Source: Heloderma charlesbogerti
Taxonomy: Eukaryota; Chordata; Lepidosauria; Squamata; Helodermatidae
NCBI GenBank assembly: GCA_026122225.1
Contig: JANEZZ010000468.1
Coordinates: 1,947,001-2,011,000 of the forward strand
Length of the DNA stretch: 64,000 nucleotides
Reading direction: 5' to 3'
The position numbers and the translations under genes were made by a program. The notes under the pieces were generated by a model, which was not told where the DNA came from, ran no database searches, and was given only the letters and a program-made list of their open reading frames with translations. Below, piece after piece: positions 43,962 to 55,887 of the stretch; the stretch's first letter is position 1, and each line of letters begins with the position of its first letter.

Positions 43962-44294
43962 GTTGTTCAGTCGTTAAGTCATGTCCAGCTCTTCGTGACC
44001 CCATGGACCATAGCACGCCAGGCCTTCCTGCCCTCCACTCTCTCCCAGAGTGTGCTCAAGTCCTTATTCATTGCATCGGTGATGCTATCTAGCCATCTCA
44101 TCCTCTGCCATCCCCTTCTCCTTTTGCCTTCAATCTTTCCCAGTATCAGGGTCTTTTCCAGTGACTTTTCTCTTCGCATTAGGTGACCAAAATATTTGAG
44201 CTTCAGCTTCAGTATCTGTCCTTCCAATGAGCACTCAGGGTTGATTTCCTTTAGGATTGACTGATTTGACCTCCTTGCAGTCCAGGAGACTCGT
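43962..44294 (-). mobile_element. BovB LINE 3' end, 5' truncated
   Basis: The minus frame at 43979-44227 encodes the BovB C-terminus (LKLKYFGHLMRREKSLEKTL, QRMRWLDSITDAMNKDLSTL, RKAWRAMVHGVTKSWT). Upstream homology reaches cgagtctcctggactgcaag on the minus strand. This copy keeps CGA at the position where the longer copy at 56221-56223 has TGA. The 5' junction is at about 44294. Confidence 0.93.
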
Positions 44295-44902
44295 TGAACT
44301 CAGTGGGACTTAGTTGTGCTTAGTCTTGAATGGTTTCAGGTTGGAAACCTTTGAGGAGCAAACACTCACTCCCTCCCCAAATAACCAGAAGCTCAGCAAT
44401 TGTAATCTAACGTTCTTGAGAGACTTGCTAAAAGATCTGGGCATGTTTGAGTGGCTTTTGAAGGTCAGTAGAATATAGAGTCTTTGTTTTTTAGCTGAAT
44501 CGATTTATAATTCAAATTTGGTGGCATAATTTGTCTTTGCTTTTTAAAATTCTGTTCCCTGCTTAAGCCATCAAGGATCGTGTTGGTGAAGCATTTTATG
44601 CACGCTATAATAAAATTAGAACCCAAAAAGCTATTTGTCCTTTTGACACATAGAAGTCATAACACAATCGGTGGTCCTTTTAGAATGGTAGTTCTCAAGG
44701 CGTGGTGCATGGAGACTTCCTGAAGCATCGTTATGTGGGGCGTCCTGTCTCAGCTCATTCCCTTCGCCCTGTAATCCAGCTCTTGATTTCAGGGTGTAGA
44801 GGGAGTTTTGCCTGGTGGGTCTGGAACTGTGCTTCTCCTGTTCCTCAAGGGTACCTTCAATCCCTCTCCTGTGTGCAGTGTAAAGTACAGTGGCATGTAC
44901 TT

Positions 44903-45006
44903 ATAAGCTATATTTGCTTATAGGCTATATTTGCTTATAGGGATGGAAAGAGTTTATATATAAATATATATAAGCTATATTTGCTTATAGGGATGGAAAG
45001 AGTTTG
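44903..45006 (+). repeat. Nested tandem duplication
   Basis: gctatatttgcttatag starts at 44907, 44924 and 44974. The first two are 17 bp apart. The last two carry a longer unit (gctatatttgcttataggga, tggaaagagttt) 50 bp apart, separated by tatatataaatatatat. Confidence 0.85.
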
Positions 45007-46626
45007 GCGGGTTGGGGTGGGGATATGTAAAATTGAGTTTCAGTGGAGATTAGGGTTTAGGAGGGGAAAATGAGGTTATGGACAGCTGAGAATTCTCTGC
45101 AGATAACATTTGGCTTGAAATGGGAAGGAGTGAAGGGGGGCAAGATAACGGGGGACAATTTTGGGGAGGGGCATGCAAGTTGCTGAAAGCTTTGGAGTCA
45201 TTTTGCAGTGGCAGCTTAACTTTCTCTTGCCTTCTTAATTTTTGGCTGCAGGAAACAACAGAGCATCTCCTGGCAGCCACCATCTCCCCCCCGCCACACA
45301 CGCACACACATATATACACCCCACACCCCTTCTAATGCTCCAGAACAATGTTATATCGGCAAATCTCTTAAAGGCAAGTCTTTCAAATTTTAAATGTATC
45401 CAAGGCAGAATTGCACCTTGTGAAATCAGTACTGATTCATTTAATGTTTTTACCCATCCTGATTCAGAGATGTCTCCACCCAGCCACCCCTGCTCATTTG
45501 AATAAAGATGCATTCCCTGGAAAGTGCATTTAATTGACCTGAATGTTCCAAGAAAGCCACAACTCAGAGTTGCTGGATTATGAATGTGCAAATGACACAG
45601 TAATCTGCATAAATAGCTGCTGCCATCTTTGAAATGCTGGTAGTGAATTAATCGGTAAAAAAAAAAAAAAAATCCCAGAGAATGATCTGAAAGTGCTTTG
45701 TGTAATTCCGTTTATGAAGCAAAGCATACCTGGAACTAGCTCGTATCTGGAAGGGAGAACTATGTGGGAGCGCCATGTGCTCTGCTCCTAAATCCTAGGG
45801 AACAAGGTGGGAATTAAGGCGAGACAACAGAACAGGGTATTAAGGTCCTGGCTTAATTAAGGTCCTGGTATTAAGCCTGGCTGGGGAATACTGGATGTTG
45901 TAGGGTTGTTGTTGTTTTCTGTCTAAACATGCATAGGGTTGTGCCCTTAATGAATTTAGGCTTACCTTAGAGTTAACACCGTCGAAATAAATGGGACTTC
46001 CTTCTGAGTTGGCATGTATAGGATTGCACTGTTAGACTTGTAAGATGCTTCATTAGGGGCTCTGTTTTAGCTGTTCCTTGAAGAGATTGAGTCAGAGGTC
46101 TGCGAAGAAGTATCTTATGACATATTGGGATTTAATATATTGTTCTCAGTGCATTTTTCAGGTATCTTCTCTTTCCTCATTCCTGTACTGGTACCTCCCA
46201 TCTTTTCTTCCTCTGCCTAGATGGAGAAGGGTGGGTAACAAATCCAGCAAATGAAATAAAGGCAGTTAGTTAGAGGCAATAGTAATTGCTTCATTTAAAC
46301 CCAAATACAGCAATCCAAATAAATTATACAAAAGAAGCAAACTTCTGTAAAGTCAAATGGCTTGTGTAACTGGCTGTAGAATGTTTTGTTGTTGTTCCAG
46401 AGTAATGGTCAGCTCTGACACAGATCGAGTGGCCGTATCTCATATCATCAGGTTACAAACTTTCACTAGCTAAAAGCAGCTGTTATGTACAAATTGCAGA
46501 ATTCCTGAAAAATCATGAGTGCGCGCGTGTGTTTTCACCAGTATTCTCGTACCTACTTCTACTTCCTGCAGGCTTCAGATGGAGTTGCGCCATCTGAACT
46601 TTGTGGATGAGGACCTTAGTATCTTA

Positions 46627-46718
46627 ACACAAACCTATGCATGTCTGCAGAGAAGTAAGTACTACTGAGTTCAGTGGGACTTACCCCCAGTTAAGTGTGT
46701 ATAGGATTGCAGCCTAAT
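46627..46718. repeat. Short palindromic MITE-like element
   Basis: acaaacctatgcatgtctgc, agtactactgagttcagtgg, gttaagtgtgtataggattg follow the 33563-33648 copy closely. Confidence 0.7.
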
Positions 46719-47047
46719 CTACTTACATTAGTGGGCCTTTTAAGAAAATGTCTGCAAGGGCTAAAACAGATGTGATGTAGCAAATTCATAAATGGAGGGC
46801 AGTCCAGTTTTATTTGAGTAGCAGCTTGGAGGTGTACCCTTTCCCTACACACCTGTTTCACTTATCTAAATCATTCTTCCACAGTAGGGATGTCAGCGAG
46901 AACCTCAATGGATTCAAATGAGTTCGGATTCCCATGAATCTGGTATATGGATTCTGCAGAGAACCAACTTTTTCCGAGTAATGCTAATTCTATGGACTTG
47001 CAGACTGGTTTTTTTACTTTAGGGGAGAATTCACACAGATGTGCAGT

Positions 47048-47100
47048 TGTGGGACTATTAGTGGCTTGGGACTAACTGTGGGACTATTAGTGGCTTGGGG
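47048..47100 (+). repeat. 29-bp tandem duplication
   Basis: tgtgggactattagtggctt followed by ggg recurs exactly with 29-bp spacing. Confidence 0.85.
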
Positions 47101-47909
47101 GGCAATTTAGATCAAGGAAGTGGTGGGGGGCCAGGAGGATGGGTTAACCCACTTTCTGGCATTGTTGCTTCTATTAAAATCTCAATCCTCTGCACAGCTG
47201 CTTTGAAGTAAACAAAAAAAAAAGTTGGGAGATCCAATTAGCTGCACCACATGTTAAGAAATCAGCTGACAACATATCCCAGGTCTCTCGATTTGCATTG
47301 TCATAACCCTATCAACATTTTAAAATACTGAGTAGCTATTAGAAGCAACTCCAGAATTTATTTTGAATAATCTAGAGCTGTAAGATGCTCTCTCACAGGC
47401 CAAAGCTCTTTGCATTTTGAGGAAAACCTCCATTGGCACCAAAATGCAAATAGAAGCTTAAGAGCGAGGGGGAAAAAAGTTTCCTTCCCGCTCTCCAAGG
47501 TCCCAAGGCTGCTCAGGCTTCTCTGTAACTTTCTATTTACATAACTCCCCCAAAATGAGCATGTTGATTGCAGTTAACATCAGGTCTTGTTTGGCCCTTG
47601 GCTTTCACTCAGTGGAGCTTGTACTGTTGCACTAACAGCATGGAAACACTTTCACTATTGTCATCTTGATGGAGCTAGAAAATAGCTACATGGTGGACTA
47701 AGCCTTAGGTTGGGATATTAAGAAGCCATAAGGACTTAAGGGATGCATTCAGTATACTAACAGTGGAAGAGATTAGCCAGTATCAGAGCCAACAAGCACA
47801 TGTCTTGACTGTAAAAGTCTCCAGTTGTCTCCACTTGTAAGTCTAGAGAATCAGCCTTTATCTCCATTCATTCTGTTGGATGCTACATCCTAATCCATGC
47901 AAGTACTTC

Positions 47910-48198
47910 TAGGGGTTGAAGGGCTGCACTGCCTCCCTAGACCCCACTGTGGGCCGCACCCCTGCCCCCCTGCTGCTGCCAAAATGTATTGGCATGGTGG
48001 CAAAAAAGTGGCAAAGCAAAATTTCACTTCTGAGAGCATGATTCTGTCTCAAAAGAAGCCCTGTGCTCCCCTGTGTGCACTGTTCTAAAGAAAAATCATA
48101 GCTTTTTTGCCACTGCTACAACAAATTCAGCATCAACAGTGGGGGGGAGCACACAAAAGCCTGGAAGTGGGCACATGTTGCCCACATGTTGCCCACCC
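47910..48198. mobile_element. Worn hAT-like element related to 26690-27050
   Basis: Left taggggttgaagggctgcac, middle ggtggcaaaaaagtggcaaa, right gcccacatgttgcccacccc then tg. The middle and right end resemble the 361-bp element. A short local duplication, cacatgttgccca, lies next to the right end. No target duplication seen. Confidence 0.45.
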
Positions 48199-48199
48199 C

Positions 48200-49765
48200 T
48201 GCCCTACATGCAAGCATTCCCCACACGTGACTTAGTGAAGAAATCTCAATGTGAACTGAGACATCCCAGAATACAGCTGGCAGCCATTTCCATGGTCGCA
48301 GCAGCAGTTTTTCCAGCCAACCATATTCATGGAAGTGCTGTGGCTGTATCACAGTTTTGGTACTCACTTACATTTCCCCATTTGTGATACATTCCCAGAG
48401 AAATTTCAATACTGAGGAAATGTAGGGTGCTTCCAGATGGACGGCTCCTAGTGCTACCAGTCAAAAGCCGTTGTGGAGATATTCCTGCTTTCTCTCCTTA
48501 ACAGATTCTCTGGAAAGGAAAAGATGGAGATAGTGGCAGAAAAGGCATGCAAGAGTTACAAACAGAAGGCATCGCCATCTGAAACTCCTTGTGAAGTTCT
48601 GTGAATGAAGCAGGGTGATTGCACAATAAAATCCTTGTCTGGAAGCTCCTTTAACTCGGAAGCTCCCTTAAAGTAATTTTTAAACGTAAAGTTATACCCT
48701 GCTTTTCTACAAGGCATCTTACAACGCTTATAAACACACAAAATATAAAAGTTATAGTCTGGGTTTAGACAATCAGTGGGGGAAGCAACATGTGCCAGTT
48801 GTGTGGGGGCAAGGGAAACAGCCAATGCTGCATTGTTTCCCCCACTGATCCTCTGAACAACCTCATAATGTATTTCTCAGTTAGGGTGATATATAGATTA
48901 GGGCTTTGAAAAGATCTTCCCTCCACCACAACCTTAGTCAGATCTTTGTTTCCCATGAAGGCGAGGAGGAAGTCCAACATCCAGTGGTGGGAGGGAGAAT
49001 GTCATTTCATTTTCAGGTGTGGGGTTACTTATAACACTTCCAAATGCCCCTAGCCATCTTTATTTTCATGCAGTGCCCCTGGAAGCAGTGCTGTGTGTGC
49101 GTGGCAGGAGATGTGATTTGTAGCTGCTTGAGGCGACTTCAGCTTTTTTAAAAGGGCGAAATAATGGAAAGGAAGGAAGAAATAATGCAGAGAAAGTGGA
49201 TCTCTCTCTCCAAATAATGAAGGGATATCCATCTTGGATTATTGTACATTCAGTAAAGTAACCCACCCATCCAAACATTGCTTCCCATCTTTGGGATGGG
49301 TTTTGCTTCTCTCCACATCCCTATGAAACTGCCAGCCATTATTCCCTGAGGAAGTTCAGATCAGCCCTGACAGAGCGATCCTATTCATTGTGTCCCAGTT
49401 CCTTGAACAACCTGGAAGCAGTTTGGTGGGATCAGGGTGTTGTGCTTGGCTCCGAACCTTGGTCTTCTGTTGTTTCTCCTCTCCAGCATAGCTGCCATGG
49501 TGCCTTAACTTTGATAATTCCATAGGCTGAGTGAGAATCTTGGTCAAGTTTGGTGCAACGATGAGGATTTATGCTGAATAACTCTACCACATGCTTTCCC
49601 TCAGCCTTTTATAGGTTGCCAGCGAGGTGGCTTTGTACCCTCTGTGACTTTGAGCTGAGATAATGCATCTGACTTGGTGTAAGCTGGCGTGCAGCTCTTG
49701 TCTTCCCTGCATGATGTGTGTACTTGGTGCTGAGTCCAAACAGATGCTTCAGAATGCCAAGTAAA
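48200..49765. other. No gene seen
   Basis: Contains an inverted pair gacaatcagtgggggaag (48767-48784) and cattgtttcccccactgatc (48831-48850), possibly part of an unrecognised MITE. No coding exon recognised. Confidence 0.45.
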
Positions 49766-49770
49766 AGGCT

Positions 49771-50265
49771 TAAGGACATAAGAGGAGCCATGCTGAATCA
49801 CACCAAAGGCCCATCTAGTCCAGCATTCTGTTCAGACAGCGGCCAACCAGATGCCCATGAGAAACTCACAAGAAGGACATGAGTGTGACAGCACCTTCCC
49901 GCCCATGTTCCCCGGTGCACATAGGCGTACTGCTTCTGATACTGGAGGTAGCATATAGCCATGGAGACTAGTAGCCATTGATAGCCTTATCCGTCATGAA
50001 TTTGTCCAATCCCCCTTTAAAGCCATCCAAATTGGTGGCCATCAATACATCCTGTAGGAGCAAATTTGATCTCCCACTATTTAGTTTCATGGGATGACTT
50101 TGTGTTCTAGCATTATGAGAGAGGGAGAAAACCTTCGTATCCATTTTCTCGACACCATGCATAATTTTATACACCTCAACCATGTCTCCCCTTACTCACC
50201 TTTTTAAAAAGCTAAGTAGTCCCAGACCTTGAAAGCTTTCCTCAGGGATGTTGCTCCAATCCCCT
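49771..50265 (-). mobile_element. CR1-clade LINE 3' end (TTCTTATG tail type)
   Basis: The plus strand starts ttaaggacataagaggagcc and continues gcggccaaccagatgcccat, ggaggtagcatatagccatg, ccctttaaagccatccaaat and caccatgcataattttatac. The minus frame 49968-50183 gives a LINE ORF2 C-terminus (MVEVYKIMHGVEKMDTKVFS, SLSHNARTQSHPMKLN). It is the longest copy of this family here. Confidence 0.82.
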
Positions 50266-50542
50266 TGATCACTTGGGTTGCCTATTGTTTTTGACTTGCT
50301 GTAGAGTTCATTCATTCTTTGTCAGGTTTGGTTCTAAATATGGACCACTTGTCCATGTAGTCTGCCAATACTGGCTATTGAGTAAGATTTATCTAAGAAA
50401 AGTGAGGCATATCCCTGTTACAGTTATGGAAGTAATGATTTTTAAGGCTGAAACTGGTTAACACCTATGGCACCTCTTCTCTCCTGTCTCCCCAAGTGAG
50501 CACTTCAGGAATCTGTGGGGGTTGTCACTGGACTCGTACAAA

Positions 50543-50701
50543 GGGCTGGATGTGCCTGATCTTGTCTGATCTCAGAAGCTAAGCAGGGTCAACCCTGGTT
50601 AGTACTTGGATGGGAGACTGCCTGGGAATCAGGCTTCCTGCACTGAGCAGGGGGTTGGACTCGATGGTCTTGTAGGCCCCTTCCAATGCTATGATTCTAT
50701 G
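50543..50701 (+). mobile_element. 5S-rRNA-derived SINE with CR1-type tail, best copy
   Basis: Reads gatgtgcctgatcttgtctg, atctcagaagctaagcaggg (5S box A), ttagtacttggatgggagac (5S intermediate element and box C), tgcctgggaatcaggcttcc, then the CR1 tail gagcagggggttggactcga and tgtaggccccttcc, ending atgattctatg. All three 5S promoter parts are intact. It ends directly against the open frame at 50702-51102. Confidence 0.92.
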
Positions 50702-51135
50702 TCTATGCCTACCTCTTGCTCAAAACTGCCATCTATGTGAACCAGTGGCTCCACGTGAGAGCTATACATGTGGGCCCGCATCATGATTTGCACGATCATG
50801 GAAATCACATCATTGGCTATAGAGTTCTTGGCCAATTCTTGCAACCTAGCAGAGATTGCATGGAGGCACCAATAGTGTGAATTCATATAAACTGAAACCT
50901 CTAACTGATCCTCGCTGGGTTGGAAGCCCCACAGTTGTGCTGTGGGTTTGCCTCCATGAGCAATTTCATGAGGACCATTGCAAGTGTGCATCTGCTCTGG
51001 ATTGCTGAAGTAGCCACCAGGCAGCTTGGCGCTGTGTGCTTTCTCCACCTCTGCACTATTTCTTAATCTAGATCGTGCTGATACCAGAGCAGCTGTTAAC
51101 ATTAGAGTCCATGTGCCAAAAGCATTTTTAGGAGC
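50702..51135 (-). other. Unrecognised open frame ending at a SINE
   Basis: The minus frame has 137 codons from ATG at 51102 and is open about 11 codons further upstream (KNAFGTWTLM). Visible text includes HTCNGPHEIAHGGKPTAQLW and ISARLQELAKNSIANDVISM. The last codons and the stop lie in the adjacent SINE, so any real coding sequence is truncated there. I recognise no family. A hydrophobic start (WTLMLTAALV) could be signal-like. Random frames this long are expected a few times in 64 kb. Confidence 0.25.
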
Positions 51136-51139
51136 TCAT

Positions 51140-51770
51140 TGTCATTGTCTGCATGTTTTTCTGAAAGTAACTTGCAGCACGGCTCTCATCAGTGGAGACT
51201 GAGGCAGCGGAAGTAAATTCCCAAATAGGCCTGCTGCTTACAGCTATAATTTCAGGAATCTGAACCCCCTTTTCTCTCTCTACATAGCCTTGTCAACACC
51301 AGTTACTGAAATAATGTTTGTATCCTGGCTTGAGGCTGGGCATGTGTTGCTGCAGGCTTCGATGCACTTATGCCTTTTTAATGTCTGTCCCATATCATGC
51401 TGGGGAGTCTGTACTCATGTTTCAGGCAGTACTGAAGAGACAGCCATTCCTATGAGCCATTCTTTAGCAGAACTAGTCCCACAAGAGTTGAAAGATGGTT
51501 GGGAGGAGCTGGTTTTTGGGAAACTAGAAACCCAAGTGCCTTGTCTTGGCATCTGGGGAATGTAGCAAGGAGGATACTCAACTAAGGCTGCAGTCTTCCT
51601 TGGGAGTAAACTAAATTAAAATAAATTGGACTTCCTTCTGAGTAAACATGCATAGCATCAAGCTGTAAATCTTTGACCCTCCCCTCAGATTTTTTTCTCC
51701 TTTAAATTATTGTGGTTTTTTTTTAAGGCTATTTTCTAATTGAACCTTCTCTGTATCTTGTATTCCCTAA
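51140..51770. other. No gene seen
   Basis: Contains a worn copy of the short palindromic repeat near 51577-51655 (cttccttctgagtaaacatg). Confidence 0.45.
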
Positions 51771-51773
51771 ACA

Positions 51774-51774
<1 letters not shown>

Positions 51775-51820
<46 letters not shown>
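51775..51820 (+). repeat. (CT)n microsatellite
   Basis: About 22 uninterrupted CT units. Confidence 0.97.
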
Positions 51821-51824
<4 letters not shown>

Positions 51825-51825
<1 letters not shown>

Positions 51826-54800
51826 CATATATATTCCTGTGTCCCTTTTCTTCCTTGACTGTTCTCTGATCTGTTGTTGTTAACATTGTATTATTCTGTG
51901 CTATTAAATCTGTATGTGCATTTTTCACTTACAGGATACTGTGAGTGTTAAATCTATCCTTGTATGTGCTGGGAGTTTGGAACTATGTGAATCTAGTAGA
52001 TCAGTTGGCTTTTAGTATTCATTAAACTCTAGGAGCCTCCTAATACTCTACCGATATTTCAGTCAGCCAAGGCTAGACTCTGTAAGTAGCCTTCTATGCA
52101 AGGGGGATCAGCAAAGAGATACAGAAAACTGCTCCAGAACTTTGAAATTTGTATTCTGCAGAGATCCACCAAAGTCTGGCCGTGTCTGTATGAATTGGTC
52201 AGTACAGGTAAAAGCCACGCATTCATTTAGCTTCTGTCCCTCTCATGTCATTGACACTGGGGCATAAGGGAATTGTGGCTGGTTGTACCCTGGTTGAGGA
52301 AGGCACATTTTCCTTGCTCCCACTTTGCCATTTTAATCAAATTACTCAAGGCAAACAAGATTATGCTGTGCCTTGTTTACCGCTATGTGTGTTCCCATCT
52401 TCCTCATTACTTTGCCTATTTTAAAAGAAATACTCCTGTAATAAATACTTGCTAAAATGTTGACTGTGTGGCTTTTGAGCTATTTGATAAAGTTTACAAA
52501 TTGGAAGCATTTAAAAAGATGTGTTCTTACCTAGTTTGTATTGGCCACCTATGCCCTAAGGTTTAAATGTCACATATGGCTGGATGTAATTTTGCACAAT
52601 CAATAATTTTGTCAGCTCTGTTTCCATCCTCTTGCTGGTTTCCATAGATACAGATGGGAAGTGACAGGTTCTCATTGTCTGCATTGACCCCGTTGTAACC
52701 TTTCGCTCCTGGACTTCCTTATTGGAGAACATGCTTACGCTGCTGTCTGGGTTTCCTCCACCACCCCTGTTTGTACCTTCCTTATTTTGATAATTCTTCA
52801 GATCCCTTCAGGATAAAAGCACTGGATAAACCTGATTTTGCTTATTTACTGCAGCAACTTTGCTGGATTGTCTTCCCTTTTTTGGCCTGAATAGGCTGGT
52901 GGCAGTCGCATGACACCACATGACAATTGCATGGTACAGCAGGAAGGCAGGACTGTAACCCCTTTGATGCTGATATCCATATGGTGATTTTTGTTATGAA
53001 GCCATCTTCTAATGAAATGGTAACAGTTTGGGTGAGTTACCCCAGCTAAGTTGCATCTGCAGCAGGAGTATGCCTTTGCTGGGGATCCACAATTCTGGTG
53101 GCCATGCAAGTGTCCATCACCCTCTGATGAGCGTGATGAGAAGAGTCCCAAACTTTCTTTCCAGCCCCAAGCTGGGGAGGGAGTGGGGATTGTTCCCAAA
53201 GTGCAACGAAACTATGGAAATGATCCCTGCTCCCACATCACTCCAGCTCTGAGCAGGAGAGGAAGGTTGGGGTTGCCATTTTGGCACTGGGCTACTGAGA
53301 TGCTTAGCATTGGATGGAGAGCAGAGGATTGTCCCTGACCTTCTGCAGAGGTGAAGCATGAGATCAAGGACAAGGGGATAGGCAGAATCCTGGCAACCAC
53401 ACATTTTGGCTTGGCTACCAAGCCCAGCAAGCTGTTGTGCACCCCTGGGTCATCAAACATCCAAAGATTTACAAGGCCCACTATATCAACTCATAGCAGT
53501 ATCACTATGTATTATTTTATTGATACCTTCTTTCCAAATATAAGAAAACACATGAGATGCTAGTGGACCTCAGGGTTAAAATTCAGAAAAGAAGAAGCCC
53601 TGAATTTCATGAAACTGATACATTATATGGCTAGCATAACTTGAAACTACTACTGGTCCCTTCTGTATACTGGGTTTCTCTTCCTCAAATCTATCCCTAA
53701 TGTTTCGAAGTTGGAGGACTTTGCTTAGTTCAAAGAGTCTTAGCCCATTTTGCAAGAAGTTGGCCAAGTTATCAAAAAGGATGGGATTTACCACATCAGT
53801 TAATGTTCTTAATGCAACATATGTTGTGAAGCTCATCTGCCATTATTCTTTTAAGAATCCCTTTCAGTCTGTTGCAATGCTTTTCACAAAGTGTGATGAG
53901 TCTCCCTGGAGGAAAAGCAGGGAGCTGCAAAGGGTGAGGCCAAGCTATTCCCTGATCTTGCGTCATCGTCATTGGGCCAGGAGGATTTGAGCATGCCCAG
54001 CTCTTCCAAATCAATGCAAAGACAGGAGATAGCTGTTTTTCTCCTTCCTTGTCATTGCTGATGGTCAGTAGGTAAAAGCCTTTTTGTTTTTCAGGCTTTT
54101 GGCTACTCTAGGTCTCCTCAATCTTTATGCACAAGCTGTGGCTGTCTTCCATTCCTCTCTGCTTCTCAGTGTCTTCCTTCCTGTCTTCCTCAAGCAATGG
54201 AAAAAAGTGGAAGGTTCCAGGCACACACTCTTAGTAATTTCTCTTAGTTCGCATACTAGAGATTGCTCTTGGCCAAGGGAGTTTTATCTCAAATATTAAT
54301 TTGAGAACACCTATGTCAGAAAATGGAATACAGGGCTTAGAGATGGGAAGCCTTGAGCAAGGAATTTATGTTTTGTGGGGGAATGGAGGTTTAAGAGCAT
54401 GACAAAATCAACATTTTCAGTAGATGTAATGCAGGTTAGTTTTAGGGTATCCAGTTGAAAAAGAAGGAAGGCGTCTGCACCATTTACAATTACGTAGAAA
54501 GGTTATTTCAGAAAGTGTATCTTGCATGACAGTCTACACCTGAAATTCCCCCTTTTACACAACTATTAAAGGTCCAGGAACTCAGTCCTTTTTTTTTAGT
54601 TGGCCACCCTATTTAGAGTGGACATTAAACAAATGTGAGATATTAACAAAATATTAATGAAAGCAAGATATGAGCCGCAATGTGGGAGTCACAAGCAGGA
54701 GATTTCCATTGGATGACAGGGGTAGCTACAACTAACCAATTCCGGATATTTAGGGGTAACTAATCATGTTTCTTAAATTAAGATTAAGGCTGCAATCCTA

Positions 54801-55135
54801 TAGATTGGGTTTATTTTGGAGTAGGCATGTATAGGGTTTCACTACATGATTAGATATGTGTACTCCAGAGGGTATTGTGCAGGTGCAAGTAATTCTTGCA
54901 AGTAATATTTACATCCTCTTGGACTCATCAAATTCTCTTGCTGATAGCTCTGTAATTTTCAAGTTCTTGTAAATCTCTAGTCAGGGTCACTGGTGTGGCT
55001 TTTGGCATTGGCCATCCAAATAATCCTGATCAACAGGATTGGCTCTGTGTAATAATCTCTGTAGCTGTTCTGAGTTAATGAGAATTGCAGGTATTGCTGA
55101 AGATAAATAATTTTGGTGGCACTTTTATTTCATGC
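51825..55135. other. No gene or clear element seen
   Basis: Long intron-like stretch. Frames at 52846-53481 and 53576-53836 overlap on both strands and show no domain. A worn short palindrome lies near 54783-54850. Confidence 0.4.
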
Positions 55136-55140
55136 ATACA

Positions 55141-55392
55141 CAGTGGAGGCTGGTGCCTCCAATGTCATGGGGTGGTGAATCCAGAGTGCTGAACCTTATC
55201 CCCAAATTAGCTCCTTTAGAGTTCTGATTGGTTCTGACAGAAACCTAGAGTGGATTCACCACCCCACTGACATCGGAGTGACATTGCCACAAGCTGCCTT
55301 GGGAGGGCTTCTGCCCAGAAAGGTGGCCAAGAAATATTATAAAGAAAGAAATTGCCTCCACTCTATTGTGGAAATTGCATCAGCCTCCACTG
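55141..55392. mobile_element. Non-autonomous hAT element, CAGTGGAGGC family, longer copy
   Basis: Termini CAGTGGAGGCTGGTGCCTCC and TGCATCAGCCTCCACTG. The flanks tgcataca and cgcacaca match at six of eight. It shares agttctgattggttctgaca and gtggattcaccacccc with 4508-4731, but carries about 60 bp of retroposon-like sequence (gctgccttgggagggcttct) before the right end, absent from the other copy. Confidence 0.82.
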
Positions 55393-55399
55393 CGCACAC

Positions 55400-55880
55400 A
55401 AAACATTGTGCGCTCCCAACTACGGCTTGGGGGTGGGGTGGGGGGTCTGGTCAAATAATAGTTTAGGTATTTTAAAGTATTAACTTTATTAGAAAAAGAT
55501 ACTCATGCTAATTACAAACTCAAGTTAAAGCAGAACTGTATGCATGTTTAGGCAGAAAAAGACGTACAACTCGCAGCATTCCCTAATGCTACAAACTGTA
55601 GGACTTTTTCCCTGTCTAAACATGCATAGGATTGCACCATTAGTTAACTGTTTCTGTGAAACAATGAAATGAACTTTCTTTTAAAAATGTAATGAATTAT
55701 TATAACTTCTAACAAAGGTAATGTTACATACAAAGAATTCACTGAATAGTATTTCTCTTTTGGTTTTTATTCTGGAACACCAGAGTCAGCTTACAGTTGC
55801 ACAATTATATTTTAAAAAATAAAAACAGAAATAAAACAAAGTAACAGCAACTATTTTAAGATACAATTTTTAAACACTGT
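55400..55880. other. No gene seen
   Basis: Contains a palindrome of the Ctatgcatgtttaggcag type at 55543-55635 (actgtatgcatgtttaggca and gtctaaacatgcataggatt as inverse ends). Confidence 0.5.
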
Positions 55881-55887
55881 TGTGCTA

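Larger units (their letters stand above)
45010..47880. other. No gene seen
   Basis: Intron-like sequence. It contains worn short palindromic repeats near 45935-46032 and 46627-46718, a poly-A run at about 45657-45672 and a 29-bp tandem duplication (tgtgggactattagtggctt) at 47048-47100. Confidence 0.45.

Noticed and set aside
50547..50650. Possible 5S rRNA gene
   Set aside because: The first ~24 nucleotides and the 3' end of 5S rRNA are missing and a CR1 tail follows directly; the other copies have the same structure.
53576..53836. 86-codon minus frame as a possible gene fragment
   Set aside because: Overlaps an opposite-strand frame of similar length and shows no family motif or splice context.
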